Assembly: GCA_022749755.1 (NCBI GenBank)
Contig: CM040447.1
Span: 2,413,545 to 2,477,544, forward strand
Reading direction: 5' to 3'
Length of the DNA: 64,000 nucleotides
From: Azadirachta indica
Lineage: Eukaryota; Streptophyta; Magnoliopsida; Sapindales; Meliaceae
The notes beneath the pieces were generated by a model, which was not told the DNA's origin, searched no databases, and saw only the letters and a list, made by a program, of their open reading frames with translations. Made by a program: the position numbers and the translations under genes. Shown here one piece after another: positions 49,301 to 61,391 of this stretch; positions within the stretch are counted from its first letter, which is position 1; each line of letters begins with the position of its first letter.

Positions 49301-52300
49301 TGTAGCAATCATAGGTGAATTTCTATATCAACAATTTTAGGATAAATATTTCCCGCCCTTGGTGCTAAAGGTGGTGGTGGTGGTGGTTAGTAGGTTAGTA
49401 TGCCTACAAGATGGTAAGAGGTGGTCTGTCAGTGCTTGTCCCAAGTTTGAATTACTTCAATGACAAATAGGGATTTCAATGTTTACCTACAAATTAGTGA
49501 TTTGATATGATGCAAACAGTTCAGCTAGAGCAGCTTAAGACTCCACTTTCTTCTAGCTTGAAACTGACCTCCGATGTAAAGCCTGTTTGGTTAGCTAGTT
49601 GGTTAGTAGTGATCTAAGAAAAGTTTGAATTTTGAGTGATTTTCTGCTTGAAATGTTCAGTTTGTTTTGGCAAGAATAATTTAAATATGTTTCATTTGCA
49701 ATTATAATTTTAGTAAATGTTTTATTGCCTAAAATCAATTATTGTTGACTGTCTACCATCCCTTATAATTGATTGTAAAGAAAACTTTTCAAAAAATCTC
49801 TATGCTAAAATTCTTTTGTTTTAAAACTTATATATTTATGATGACGTGTTTGGTCAAATTTTAAATGATTAAGTGCTTTTAAACTTTCAAGTTCTCATCG
49901 AACGTCACCCAGACTTTTGGGATTTAAGATTTTGGTGTATTTTATTGTTTAAGCACTGTATGCAAATGGACAAGAAGATTAACCTGGAAAGAACTATGCA
50001 TATTGAGGCAGAATGTCATTATACCAAAGAGATTATTTCTTTGGGAGGAGAAGTCACCATGTATATAAAATCAGAAGACCAAGTTGGGTACATCTTTACC
50101 AAAGCTGTGCATAAAGGAAAATTCCTGCATCCTTGTTCCAACCTACACATTTTTATTGATATATATGCTTCAGCTTGAGGGGGTGTTAAAACTTAAATAG
50201 GAAATTTAGGAAGTTGTTAGATATTTCTTATTTAAGCAGCATTTAAAGTGTTTTATAAAGAATGCTAGTTCTTAGACTATATAAACAGTGCACTATTTCA
50301 AAACTAAGATAGAGAAATTCTCTGCTATTTCCTCTAGTATCTCTCTCTACCTCTTAATTAACTTAGTTAAAAAGTGGAAAACTTATTTTCTTTGTCTTAC
50401 AAATCATTTTCTAAAAACACTTACCAAACAAGTATTTAGTCAACTTTTAGAAAATGAAATGAAAACACAGCATGCAAAACAATAATAAATAGGCCCCAAC
50501 TCACTTCACACGTTGACCAATTAAAGGGTGTTGTACACATGCTTTCACCCTGACAATCACCAAAATCATCATCCTTGTAGTAAATAGCATAAACTACAAT
50601 AAGGAGTGCCTAATAGGCCACTGGGTTATAAGTTTACCTTTCTTTCTTTTCCTTTTTCCTTTTCCCTCCTCTTGGATGCATGCAAAATTACTATTAACGT
50701 AGTGATGATTTAGGGGAATAGTCGATGTGGGCTATTTAAAAGTCCCAGTTCAATGGGTAAAGCAAAATAGAATCCACTTTTACTTTTTACCCCCCCTTCA
50801 TAATAAGTTCTGTAACACAGCCTAATAGTCTACATGACCACACATGAAACACATGAAAAGCCTCACCCAAAATTCCAAAGCAGCCTTGGGGCCTAGCTCC
50901 TTCAAATAAAAACAAAGATAGAGAAAGAAAGAAGCTTAAAAAGAGTCAGACAAAAGCAAGTAGACCACTTAAAGTCAAAATGATCACGCATTATGGAAAA
51001 GACAATGCAGCCACAATCTTAAAAATGAAAAATTAGAAGTCTACGAAAGAGATTAAAAATTTAAATTGAAAGAAGTTTTGAATCAATTTCTTGCAAATAT
51101 AGCAGCAAGCAAAACGAATTTTCCTGCTTTACTCAAGGGATCAAACAGGCCAAAAAATAATGAAGAAATTTCAGAAAAAAGCACCTGGATTCAGGTATAG
51201 CGTGAGGCTCTGGTTGCGGACCAAGAGGAACCACTTCATGTCTAGAGGAGGCAAGTTGTCCATTAAGTGTATTTGTCTTATTTGCATCTGAAGAAGGATG
51301 ACTTGATGGTGCAGTACCAGGCCTTTGAGGAAACTGTACTCCTGCACTCTGGAAAACATATACATACACGTGTATGAAAAGTATGATATAGAACACTAAT
51401 AACTCTTTTGTAAATCTCCTTTTCTATTAATAAAATCTTTTTCTCTCTTTATCAAAAATTAATAATAACCTCTAGCTCTCACCAGGAAAGTACATCACAA
51501 AAGATAAATGTGCTGGATAGAAAAACAATTGCCGCCGGAAAGTCACCAAAGAAAATAAAGCATCTTTGCACTATTGCAGTCATATACCAAAAAAACACTT
51601 TCAATCGAATTCCTTTTATAAGCTATCTGGAAAAAGAAAAACCATCCTACAGTTGTGCAAGTAATTTTATCGCTGAATAGTTATAACATCTCATTCTACC
51701 TCGTTTTAAATTTAAATTATGCATTAGCATTAACTACTACGAAATGCCGATTAGGATCTTTACTGTAGCTATGCTTTCAGGTTCATACAATACACAAGAA
51801 AAGATCCTCTTACTTCCACCTAAACTTTCGTTAATGAAAAAATCTACAGCATTGCACAAAAAAATATATCTTAAATAGTGACAGGTTTACAGAAGTATAT
51901 GTCTGTACCTACCACCAATTCATAATAAGCTGTATAAAATTGAGGAAACTTTCCAGAGGCACCACCAAGGGAAGTCTGTGTGGCATCGAGAAGAAGGAAT
52001 ATCCTCTCTCGTACAGGCAAATCTGACTGTTAGAATAGAAGGAAAAGCAATTAAAAAATGCATAAATCAGCCAAATGTCAGCTATTGGTCACTAGGAAAC
52101 AACACCTTTTTCTTCACTATCTTCACAAGAATAGGGAGAATCCCAGTATCTATCACCTGCTTATAAATATGCTCTCCAATATTGTTCATCAACATCTCTA
52201 ATAACTGCAATATCAAATAATAAATTAATGGAATAATAATAAGGCATAGAACAGCAAAAAATAGTTGAAGGAATCAGCTATTAAACATTAAAAAAGATTA

Positions 52301-52626
52301 AAAAAAAAAAAGATAGTCTCCATTCTCGTAATGATACTTAATAAGTAAAGGGCAAATAAGATTTCAAAGCACGAGGTAGATATAAAAGCATAAAAGAAAG
52401 AGCTCACCATAACTGCATATAGTTTGGTATTTGTGTTTTTGCTCCCCAAGCGTTTTTTAATAGCTTTAATCACATCCTTAGCTTGTCTGCATTTAGAAAA
52501 CCACAAAACCATGAAAAGCAAAATATTAAAATGACAAATAATATAATATATCAGATAAGTGAAGCTTGGTGGCTTAAATCTCCAAAGTATATATATATAT
52601 TTATATATATATATGTCAGCATTTGT

Positions 52627-52678
<52 letters not shown>

Positions 52679-53071
52679 ACTCCATAATATAAAGATAAAT
52701 ATGCTATTTTGATAATAACCAAATTTGTTTATTGACATTGAGAAGCACAATATCATGAAAACCAAGCCTGAACAGGGATTAAAGGCTCATCTAAGCTAAA
52801 GCTCTCTAACCAAAACATATTTCATATCTAGCTTCTCTAAGCAAAACATATTTCATCAAGGAAGCATTTGAAAATAAATAAACAAATGCAACATCAAAGC
52901 AACAATAAAAAAGAACCATAATCATTAACAAAGATTTGAAAAAAAGAGAACTGATCAGTAAAAGTTACACCTTTCATCACAAGCAACTAGTTCACAGATT
53001 TCAATATTTTTGGTCCAATCAACTTCAGCAAGTTTCTCACTTGTTGCAGAATTAACGAGCTCAGCAGCCAT
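46383..53071 (-). CDS. TOL5: TOM1-like protein (VHS-GAT ubiquitin receptor), TOL5-like
   Basis: TOM1-LIKE proteins bind ubiquitinated membrane cargo and pass it to ESCRT for vacuolar sorting. Coding exons in gene order: 53071-52971, 52486-52408, 52204-52106, 52026-51913, 51348-51185, 47621-47549, 47445-47360, 47227-46961 and 46713-46383 (TGA). They total 1314 nt, 437 aa, all junctions GT-AG and in frame. The VHS domain is about residues 1-135 ([39 protein letters not shown]). The GAT domain is about 190-260 ([30 protein letters not shown]). An acidic stretch (about 308-316), a Pro-rich tail and [16 protein letters not shown] follow. The start at 53071 has a strong context (G at -3 and +4) and matches the family. 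An in-frame ATG at 53080 has a weak context. Exon 8 carries a 54-bp in-frame repeat. The family is firm; the TOL5 paralogue is likely. Confidence 0.92.
47011..47141 (-). repeat. 54-bp in-frame tandem repeat in TOL5-like coding exon
   Basis: Units at 47011-47064 and 47065-47118 differ at about three positions, followed by a partial third unit. They encode an 18-residue repeat of the type [16 protein letters not shown], in the disordered linker between the GAT domain and the acidic stretch. The length is a multiple of three and the frame is kept. Confidence 0.9.
49873..50350 (+). pseudogene. Ty1/copia RNase H tail and 3' LTR start inside TOL5-like intron
   Basis: Plus-strand frame with [17 protein letters not shown] and [19 protein letters not shown], the typical end of copia RNase H, with a stop at 50176. 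A polypurine tract (GCTTGAGGGGG, about 50171-50181) and TGTTAAAAC, the probable start of the 3' LTR, follow. The rest of the element is absent. It lies antisense in the 3.56 kb intron between TOL5-like exons 5 and 6. Confidence 0.75.
52624..52678. repeat. compound (GT)n(GA)n microsatellite
   Basis: About 14 GT units directly followed by about 14 GA units, in the intron between TOL5-like exons 1 and 2 (52487-52970). Likely highly polymorphic. Confidence 0.95.
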
Positions 53072-56000
53072 CTCTTGCATATATCTGGAGATAAAAATAA
53101 GCAGAGAGAAGAGGCATGAACAACAATGATCCATGTACAACTTGGAACAAATACAGTAAAACAGATGAATGGAACTTTTGGATTAGTGCCAAAATTCTGT
53201 AAATCAGGAAACAAAAATAACTAATAGAATTTTTCAACCAAATTAGCTTAGATATCAGTGTCCAAATGAGAACTCATACAAACTTAAATAGTCATTGAAG
53301 ACACTTGTACATGTAACATAATTCATACTTGAGAAACTATCAATTATGTCTAATGAGCTTATTGAGTTTCACTTATCCAGTACATCTTAGCTTCTACCAA
53401 AATCAGTTGCAATTGACAATTACCCACATAAATTGTTAACCTCATTAATATAATACAAGATACTGGACAAGACACGAACAGCATTTTTCAAAGCTAGTTC
53501 TCCTGATTGTATAGCCACAGCATATAATTTGACATTACCATCAAAATGCCCTAGAAAAATCACTACAAAATCAATCAAATATTGAATACAATAAGAAAGG
53601 GTAACTGATCTTTGCATTACATAAGCCACTTCTCATACTTTTTATCACATCACTCATAACTTGATGCAAGTATAATGAAAAAAAAAAAAAAAGGTCTCAT
53701 ATCCAACTTGTGATTTTCTGAGGCGTTGCATAGTTAACATGGGTTTTAGAAACTGTATAGCATATACACGTAAAGTACGTTTGAAGGAAAAGCTTACTCT
53801 TTATCAGAACACTGTTTGTCTGAACTACAATCCTACATAAGCATGGCTACCTGCTACTCCACAATATCCATACTAATACATCCCTACACTCCACCCCCTC
53901 CCCAAGATAAATCCAGCATTTAATGCTATGCCACATGCCAAGACATAAACATCATGGTAACAACAGTTCATATAAACTCTGCTTGCATAAAACTTCTTTA
54001 TTTAATTATTATCACCCTACAAAAAGTGTGTTTACACAATTTTAAACCTATATTATATTTCAAGAGCCAACAACTGGGAATCTTAATGACATGATGGACT
54101 TGAAGCCAAGAGATTTTACCAAATAGATCTCAAGAATACTACGTAACAACAATGATGTGACATAGGACCACTGCATCAGCTTATATTAAAAAGTTCTTTA
54201 AAATAAACTAAACATACTTTTAGTCAAAAGACAAAATAGAAACTCTGGTGTTGGAAACAAATTCAAATTTGATATTGCATCTTCACTACTCTGCAAAACA
54301 AAAATGTCTCAAAATAAGAATAGAGCTCCAGTAATATTTAAATAATGTGATTATGCACGGAGCAGAGCTAAACAAAGATTGCTGACAAGAACCACAGTGT
54401 TTTAATAACTAAATGCTATAGCCACAGAAAAACTTCATCAGAAAAATTATATATATATATATATTCAACACTTCATGCAGAACATATCCAGAACTAGAAC
54501 ACTAAGTTTACAGTCCGTTTTGTAGATTTCAGTTCCTCACATCAGGTATGTGATAGTCTATACTCCTAAAAGGTATAACGTCAGACGTTATTTTTAATAT
54601 TAATAATAGACGCGTATAGTATATGTTCCATACATACTATGATAGATTGTCAACAGTTTTTATATTATTATGTATTACAAGAATAAGCCCATTAGTAACG
54701 GTATCCATGACTTAGCTGTATAAAGACAGACTTACATGCAGAATGTACAAACCACGAGGTCATAACTTCCTACTTTGTTCACCATAAGTAATTAAGTTGA
54801 TTATATTTTAATAGCATTGTTACATACCAATTTCCATATATAGTGTTGTGACTTGTCTTGACTATCAAAATGAGCATTTGTAATTGATGTATGAATTAAA
54901 CAGGACACAATGTTGTTCCACTTCTTGTTTGAAATCTGAATGTAGCTCAATGTTAGTCATTCAGACATTTTGGATTGTTTGTTTTTCTTACTTAAGACTG
55001 ATAATAGACACTTTATCTAAATGCAAAAGGCCTACATTTCACATTAACTGTATTTATCAAATATAACATAACAAAGAAATTTATATTTTAGATTCATTAA
55101 TCTTATTGTTCACATTACACTCATTTACATTGTAACTCAAGATTCCATGACTAATTCCTGTCTTTTTCATATTCTCTTCTTAGTGTCTCTTTGTCAGTTT
55201 CTGCCGCAACAATTATTGTAATTACTGAGATACATAAGCCCAATAACCACATCCTTGGACTTTACTCAAGCTAACAAAGGGATAGTGGTGATCATTGAAC
55301 GAGACAAGAAATTGTGATTTTACTAAAATATTCAGCTTACAGGCTCCATATCTTTGTCTCTAGAATCAAACAGAAGGTAATTCTTGAAATCATTGCATTG
55401 ACAATTATAAAAGTGATAAAACAGTGTGGATTCAAGAATTTTGCAACTCAAGTCAGAGCCATTACAAAGTTGGTCACAGTAATATAAGCAAAAAGAAGAA
55501 GCATATGGTAATAAAATTTATTTTTTTTAATATTTTAATAAATTACAGAGATAAATAACAAAGATTATAACTTGTTAATATGACTTTGTCAAATTGATGA
55601 CTTGCAAACAAATTGAAACTTGAGATACAAATATATGTGATGCTTAATATCTATGAGGACATCTCTATGCTTAAAATCTATGAGGCCATCTGTTTCTCTT
55701 ATTTTTCTTAATTGGGAAGTGGCTCTAATATGATAAGGTTTGCATTCCAGAGACAGATTTTCTAGTTTTTGGGGATATTTTTGTGAAATTTGGATTCTGC
55801 GTTGGAGAGATTTGAGGTTCCTGTTTTGCTCTTTGGCAATTCTCATCATTCATTTTCTCTTATAGTTAATTTTATTCTATTTTGTTTCTTAGCAAAACAA
55901 TAAATACACAAGAACATATATGTCAAAATATTAGCTTTCAACTGTTTCTAGTGCATAAATCAAACAAACTCAACACTTATCTTCAGACATCAAGGGAACA

Positions 56001-57375
56001 AGAAAACATCTCTTTATAGGTTTTTATTCAAGCTGCTTAGTTTAATTACCATTAATCTTGAGAATATAATATACCCAAACTTAAGCATTGGTTACTTTAA
56101 GCCATCTTTAAGTGAGAATTTTTTATACTCTATACACCTTGATAACTAAATATGTTAATTTCAAAATGTGATACTTTTCTCCAATGCTTGATGTATGATA
56201 TTGACAAGATTAAAATCCAATTTGGGCACACTTCCCCTTTTGGAAACCAACAATTCATCTATTAAAAAAAAATGCAAAAATACATGGTACAACTGTACCC
56301 AGTTGAAGATGTACTGATAACATCAGTACAAGCCGTACTGATGAACTTTCCTAGTGTGCACCATAGAGGATTTCTCTTTTCTACACAATTGCCAAGACAA
56401 AAGCGTCAATAGCTAGAATACTTGCTCTCTAAGTTTGTTTCTCAATCTAAATATATTTAACTACGCATTTTTTCATTATTATAGTCTAACTGTAACAGCT
56501 CTTTTCTTATGCTGCCTTCATTGTTATGATTTTTATCTATTCTGGGTGTGACTTCTTTCTGTATAAAATACACACAAGTACAATTCATGTTTGTATATAT
56601 TCTTGTCTAATTTGCTTCACTATGAAAGTCACTAAACAACTAGCATATTGTTTCCACTAGACTTTTTCTGTATGATGATTCTGCACGGAAGATTGATTGG
56701 TTATATATGAGGTCCACAAATGTTCATATATAACACAACAACATGCTCAGATTTTTTTCAGCTAAATATGTATTTCAAACATCAAAACTATCTGTTTGAT
56801 CCGCAAACATCTTCCTTCAGGTTTCCAAAATAATCCATAAATGCAAATAATTTAAACTATATATTAACTTCACTAGTTCAAATCCAAATCAAAAGAAAAT
56901 TTTAGTTACAATCTTCCGGAAAATTTCTCAGCAAACCAAGCAGGAATTTTAAGAACAAACGGCTAAAGCACCTAATAATCATAAATTCCAACTACGTTTA
57001 GATCTCAAACTGTTAAAACAAAGATCTCAAAAAATAAACACAAGTTGTAAACAAGAAAAGAACGGATCAGAGTATCAAAGCTAAGCAACGAATGAATATA
57101 AATGAAGCAGAAAAGAGAAACAAAAATATTTCAGAAACGACGACACACCTGTAACGACGGAGAGGAAAAGAGAGACAACATAGAGAAAATTTAGGAAGAG
57201 CTGATAAACCCTAAATAGCTTCAGCATTTGAATCAATCAATCAATCAATCAATCAATCTCTGGTGTGATAACCAAGTTATTGACTGTGGTGCTATAGTGA
57301 ATGAATGATCAAATAGATTGGATTAGATTAGAGAAGCAAAAATTAGTTGCAAGTTTTTTTTTTTGTTTTTTATTT
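53072..57375 (-). other. TOL5-like 5' UTR with 4-kb intron
   Basis: A donor CAG/GTGTGT lies on the minus strand at 57149/57148, and an acceptor TTTTTATCTCCAG ends at 53085, just ahead of the start codon. This predicts a non-coding exon of roughly 57375-57149 and a 4064-nt leader intron. The intron has no recognisable gene; it contains an (AT)n tract near 54450 and AT-rich sequence. Inferred from splice motifs only. Confidence 0.55.
57231..57258. repeat. (AATC)n microsatellite in predicted TOL5-like 5' UTR
   Basis: Seven units of AATC on the plus strand (GATT on the sense strand) inside the predicted first exon. Confidence 0.9.
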
Positions 57376-57404
57376 TTCTTTTTTCTTTATTTCCTACTTT
57401 TTCC

Positions 57405-57412
57405 TTTTTATA
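57405..57412 (-). promoter_or_regulatory. TATA box candidate for the TOL5-like gene
   Basis: The minus strand reads CTATAAAAAGG. A start about 30 bp downstream, near 57375, would give a 5' exon of about 225 nt ending at the donor at 57149. Confidence 0.5.
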
Positions 57413-58619
57413 GCTTTTATTTTTGAAGGTTCTTGGTACTGCCACTAGATCATGATTTATTTAATGATTCGACAGATAGGATCGCCCTTGTAAACAGAGC
57501 ATCTTTAAGTCCATAAGTTTGAGTAGCGCTGGAAAAAAAAAAGGTTGGGAATGGATGATTTAATAATGAGACCGCCACATCGTAAAGTATTGTTGATATT
57601 TAAAACAAGCTATAAAAGTATTGTTGATATCCTATTTGCTCTCCAAAATCAATGAGAATTTATTCGTGTGAGAGAAAAAGATCTCTCTGTCGTTACTTTG
57701 TCTTATATATTTTCTTTTTTTTTTTCAATTTTAAATAAAATTAAAAAAAAATATATTTTTAATATTATGTTATAATCTATTAATATTAGAGTGGATAATT
57801 TTTCAAGTTTAAGCAATATTTATAAAAATCTTGCCTGAATTCAAAAATTTTTATTTAAATTCAATTTGATTTTATTTAAGTTTTAAATCTAGGATTTAAA
57901 GTTTAAAATCAAAATTGAAAAATTTTCAAGAATTTGACTTAATCCGTCTAATTTAACTAATTACTTAGACAAATTTTATACCCAATTTTGCTCAGGTCTA
58001 GACCTAGCCTCATACCTAAATTTTAAAAATAAAAGTTCAGGTTGAATCCAAAATATATATAAAGTCGAGTTAAACTTAGCTTTATTTAGGCTAGGGCTTT
58101 TCTGTCTAGCCTAACTGATATACATAAAAATTTTATTGTGAATTTAAATATGACAGTTATGCTATACTTCAGATTTTTACGCACATTTAGTGCGATGAAA
58201 AAAAAGTTGAAAATAGAGGATTAAACAATATTTGTGAAGACAAAACACAGATAATAAGTTATACAACAATTTAATAGATGTGCATAAACAAGTATGGAGT
58301 ACCAACGTTAAGTCATCATAATAATAATTATTATAAAAAGCACAAAATGTAGAAAAAAATATAACAAAAATCTACTAAATCTTATAAAAGAAATATTAAA
58401 AAAATTGGGCATTCCAGTAATAAGATAAAGTTTAAAAAGTTTTAAAAAAGAAATATATGTTTAAAAAAATTTGTAAACATTATTTATGGAGCAAAATAGG
58501 ACATATAAAAACAATTGCCCCTCAAAATATAAACAAGAATAATCTGTTAGATTCTGATTTCAAAACAAATGTATTAGCATGCTATAATTGCTTCGGATAA
58601 AAGTGTCAGTTGTAATAAA
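57413..58619. other. intergenic, AT-rich
   Basis: Upstream of the TOL5-like promoter. No gene, RNA or clear repeat was recognised. Confidence 0.5.
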
Positions 58620-58628
58620 AAATTTGAA

Positions 58629-59533
58629 GGGAAATTGATATATACACTGAAATATGGGAAAATAACAGATACCTCCTAAAGTTTCAAAAACAACAAATAC
58701 TTCTCTCGAGTTTGAAGAAACGGTGAATACCCCCTTAGGGTTAATGTGCCATCAATTTGATGTAAGATTTCGAGGCTAATTTTGTAATTTGAAAGGTAGA
58801 GAACATAGCACCCAGATCTTTATATTCTCCCCTCAGCTTCTCTATATGGTAGTACTTATTTGAAGGTTTTTAAAGCACTTAAGTAGACGAATCTAAAACC
58901 TTCATTACCCATTTTGTGTTTAAGATCAAATTTATTGGTAGAAGCTTTAAGCTCCTTATAGATGACGATCAGAGAAAGCAGACTGGCTAAGTGGTGATAA
59001 TGAAGAAAGAGAGTTGGGCCTCCTAATTTTGTGGTTGATTTGAATCTTCTATGAAAATAGCTATCCTAATTGAAAATTTAAGCAAGCAAACATGGTTTAT
59101 TTGAATCTTCTAGGCTGGGTTTTTGACAAGTTTGCATTCTTACGGACAATGGCTATAATCAATAGGAGTTAAAAGAGAGAATAAGAGAGTTGGAATTAGA
59201 TTCAAAATGAAGAAGAGCAAAATTAAGGTTGTTGATGGAGATAATAGAGTGGAGAGAAGAGTATTTAATGTCAAAAGAAGGGTGGCTACAACTTAGTAAG
59301 GAAGAGAAAGGGAACAGAAGACATGAAGTGAAGAGAAGACATGAAGACTTGGGTACTATAGTCTCTACCTTCAAATTACAAAATTACCCTCAAAATTTTA
59401 CATCAAATTGACGGCACATTAACCTCGAGAGGTATTCATCGTTTCTCCAAACTCAAAGGAAGTATCGTTATTTATAAAGCTCCAGGGGTATCTATTGTAT
59501 CCTCATAGTTCAAAGGGTATCTATCAATTTCCC
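58629..59533. mobile_element. Mutator-like non-autonomous element with long inverted repeats
   Basis: 905 bp beginning GGGAAATTGATA and ending TATCAATTTCCC. The terminal inverted repeats extend about 160 bp (to about 58795 and from about 59370), including GTTAATGTGCC and TTTGATGTAA blocks. The flanking sequences AAATTTGAA (58620-58628) and AAATTTAAA (59534-59542) form a 9-bp target duplication with one mismatch, the size typical of Mutator-like elements. No transposase is encoded. Confidence 0.8.
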
Positions 59534-59542
59534 AAATTTAAA

Positions 59543-60158
59543 ACTTGAGAAGCTGTGTTGTTCCATTGACTATCAAACTAAAACGATGTTAACATTGTAG
59601 GAACAGCATCGCTTAGCTGGCTACTTCCCCTTGATGATCTAAATGGGGGTACAGTAGTGGTTTAATGCTTGGAACCACATAGACTTGAATATGATGTGTC
59701 ACCAATCCGTTTTACGGTAAGATACAAGTAACAATGACCTTTCATGCTAACATACTGTGCATCATTAACATGAATAAAGGCACGAAAAGTGGATCTGTAT
59801 TAATCAGCGCTGCTTTTAGTAGAGGCACACCTACCACTTGTGCACAATGAACAAAGATTGCTTTAACTATAATTTTACACTTGGCTAGATTAATCCTATG
59901 AGCAGCGTATATCATTTCCATAATTGTTCAAGCTCAATATCTGCATCAATACAAACGACATTATTTCTCCACTAATACAAATGTCACAACCATTTGAAAA
60001 CTGTTCCCACAAACCTCCAAGTTAAGTAACAGTCATAACTAGCCCAACAATTACTGTAATATAATTACAGAAATAATGATGTTATTCCATTGCATCACAA
60101 AAACAAAAACAATTTCGTAAGAGTGGGATCTACTTCATCGGATAAGGTTAGTTTTTTT
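59543..60158. other. intergenic, no gene seen
   Basis: AT-rich sequence without a recognisable gene or repeat on either strand. Confidence 0.4.
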
Positions 60159-60400
60159 CTTACTCAAAATTAAGTCGAAACTAGTTTCGAGTAAGGGAGA
60201 CAAATTTTCTCTTTACTCGAAACTTAAATTTCGAGTGAGAGGAATTTTCCTTACTCGAAACTAAGTCAAAACTCAGTTTCGAGTAAGGAAAAATTTTCCC
60301 TTGCTCGAATCTTAAGTTTCATGTAAGGGGAAATTTGATCTTATTTGAAACTCACTGCGAAATAACTTTCGAGTTACAAGAAAATTTTAGTTTCGAGTAA
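60159..60400. repeat. array of hairpins built on TTACTCGAAA / TTTCGAGTAA
   Basis: Five successive inverted repeats at about 60159-60195, 60212-60239, 60249-60288, 60298-60329 and 60340-60379, plus a half-copy at 60389-60400. The third is near perfect: CCTTACTCGAAACT pairs with AGTTTCGAGTAAGG, and the arms extend outward to about 20 bp with one gap. Unit spacing is about 40-50 bp. Confidence 0.85.
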
Positions 60401-61391
60401 AATGGTTTTAAGCACGACAGAACAAAAAGTAATAAAGTTCTACGAAATCTAATTTTCTAGGGAAATCTAACTTTCATATGTATTTACTTTAAAATAGAGG
60501 TCGTAAATTGAATCAATAATACTCGACTACCAACAATTAATTAAAATTAACATGTATTAAGTAACATTATAATTTGATCGATTGAAGAAGAAGAAGAAAA
60601 TAAAAAAAGGCATGTATTTTATTTGTAGGAGTATGGTGGCATTTTTGTCTGAAAAAGATGAAAATGGGCACTTTTCATTGAAAATTTTGGAGGAGGGTAT
60701 TTTTAAAATTTTGGGAATAAATGAAGGTATTTTGGATTATTTTCCAATAGTTGAAAAATGCACTAGCACACTCCCATGCTCTGAGGAGTAATGGCACTCA
60801 TGACCCTTCTTAAAACAAAATTATTTTTTTAATGCAATTGAGCGTTTTACCATTTCATGACTCCTTCACTTTCACACCAAAACGCACCAGCAAAAGTGGG
60901 TCAATCCAAAAAAGGCAAAAATTAGAGAAAGCACTCATTAGACATCAGTTTTGATGAAAAAGCGCTTCTGGGGTTTCAAATGCATGTTAATCTTAATAAT
61001 AATATTGGTATTAAATTATTATCATCCTTAACTAGCTCAGCTCAGCTCAGCCACATATAAATCATCCCACATGACATGCAATGCAGTAAACCATAGCAAG
61101 TTGTCCAATTTTCTTTTCTTCTTCAATTGCCATTTCCCAAGAAACCAAGACTTGGCTGGTTCTTGCTCCATTCCTGTCCCACGTGGCACAATCACAAATA
61201 TGTTTGTGGACAGTTTTCTCTCTACCTCTATTCTAGTTGATAATAAACTTAATGTATAACTTACATCAAAAGGAAAAAAAATAATCAATCGCCCAGGCTA
61301 CCAAAACTGATTCTTTTTAATACAAAAAACAACAAACAAAACTGATATCTTTGTCTTGAATATTCTCATATTTTCTTTCTAGTAGAAAAAT
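60401..61391. other. intergenic, no gene seen
   Basis: Holds low-complexity A/G-rich sequence near 60580-60610 and a CAGCT repeat near 61034-61050. A possible decayed transposon end (GGGTATTTTTAAAATTTTGG near 60697) is present. Short open frames on both strands show no family resemblance. Confidence 0.4.

Noticed and set aside
52288..52722. Minus-strand 144-codon frame with Ser-Leu and Thr-His runs
   Set aside because: It crosses the (GT)n(GA)n microsatellite and overlaps a TOL5-like exon; low-complexity artefact.
60582..60791. Lys-rich plus-strand 69-codon frame
   Set aside because: Begins in an A/G low-complexity tract and continues into transposon-end-like sequence; no family resemblance.
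61037..61288. Minus-strand 83-codon frame downstream of NUG2
   Set aside because: No motif, atypical composition and an overlapping plus-strand frame; not supported as a gene.
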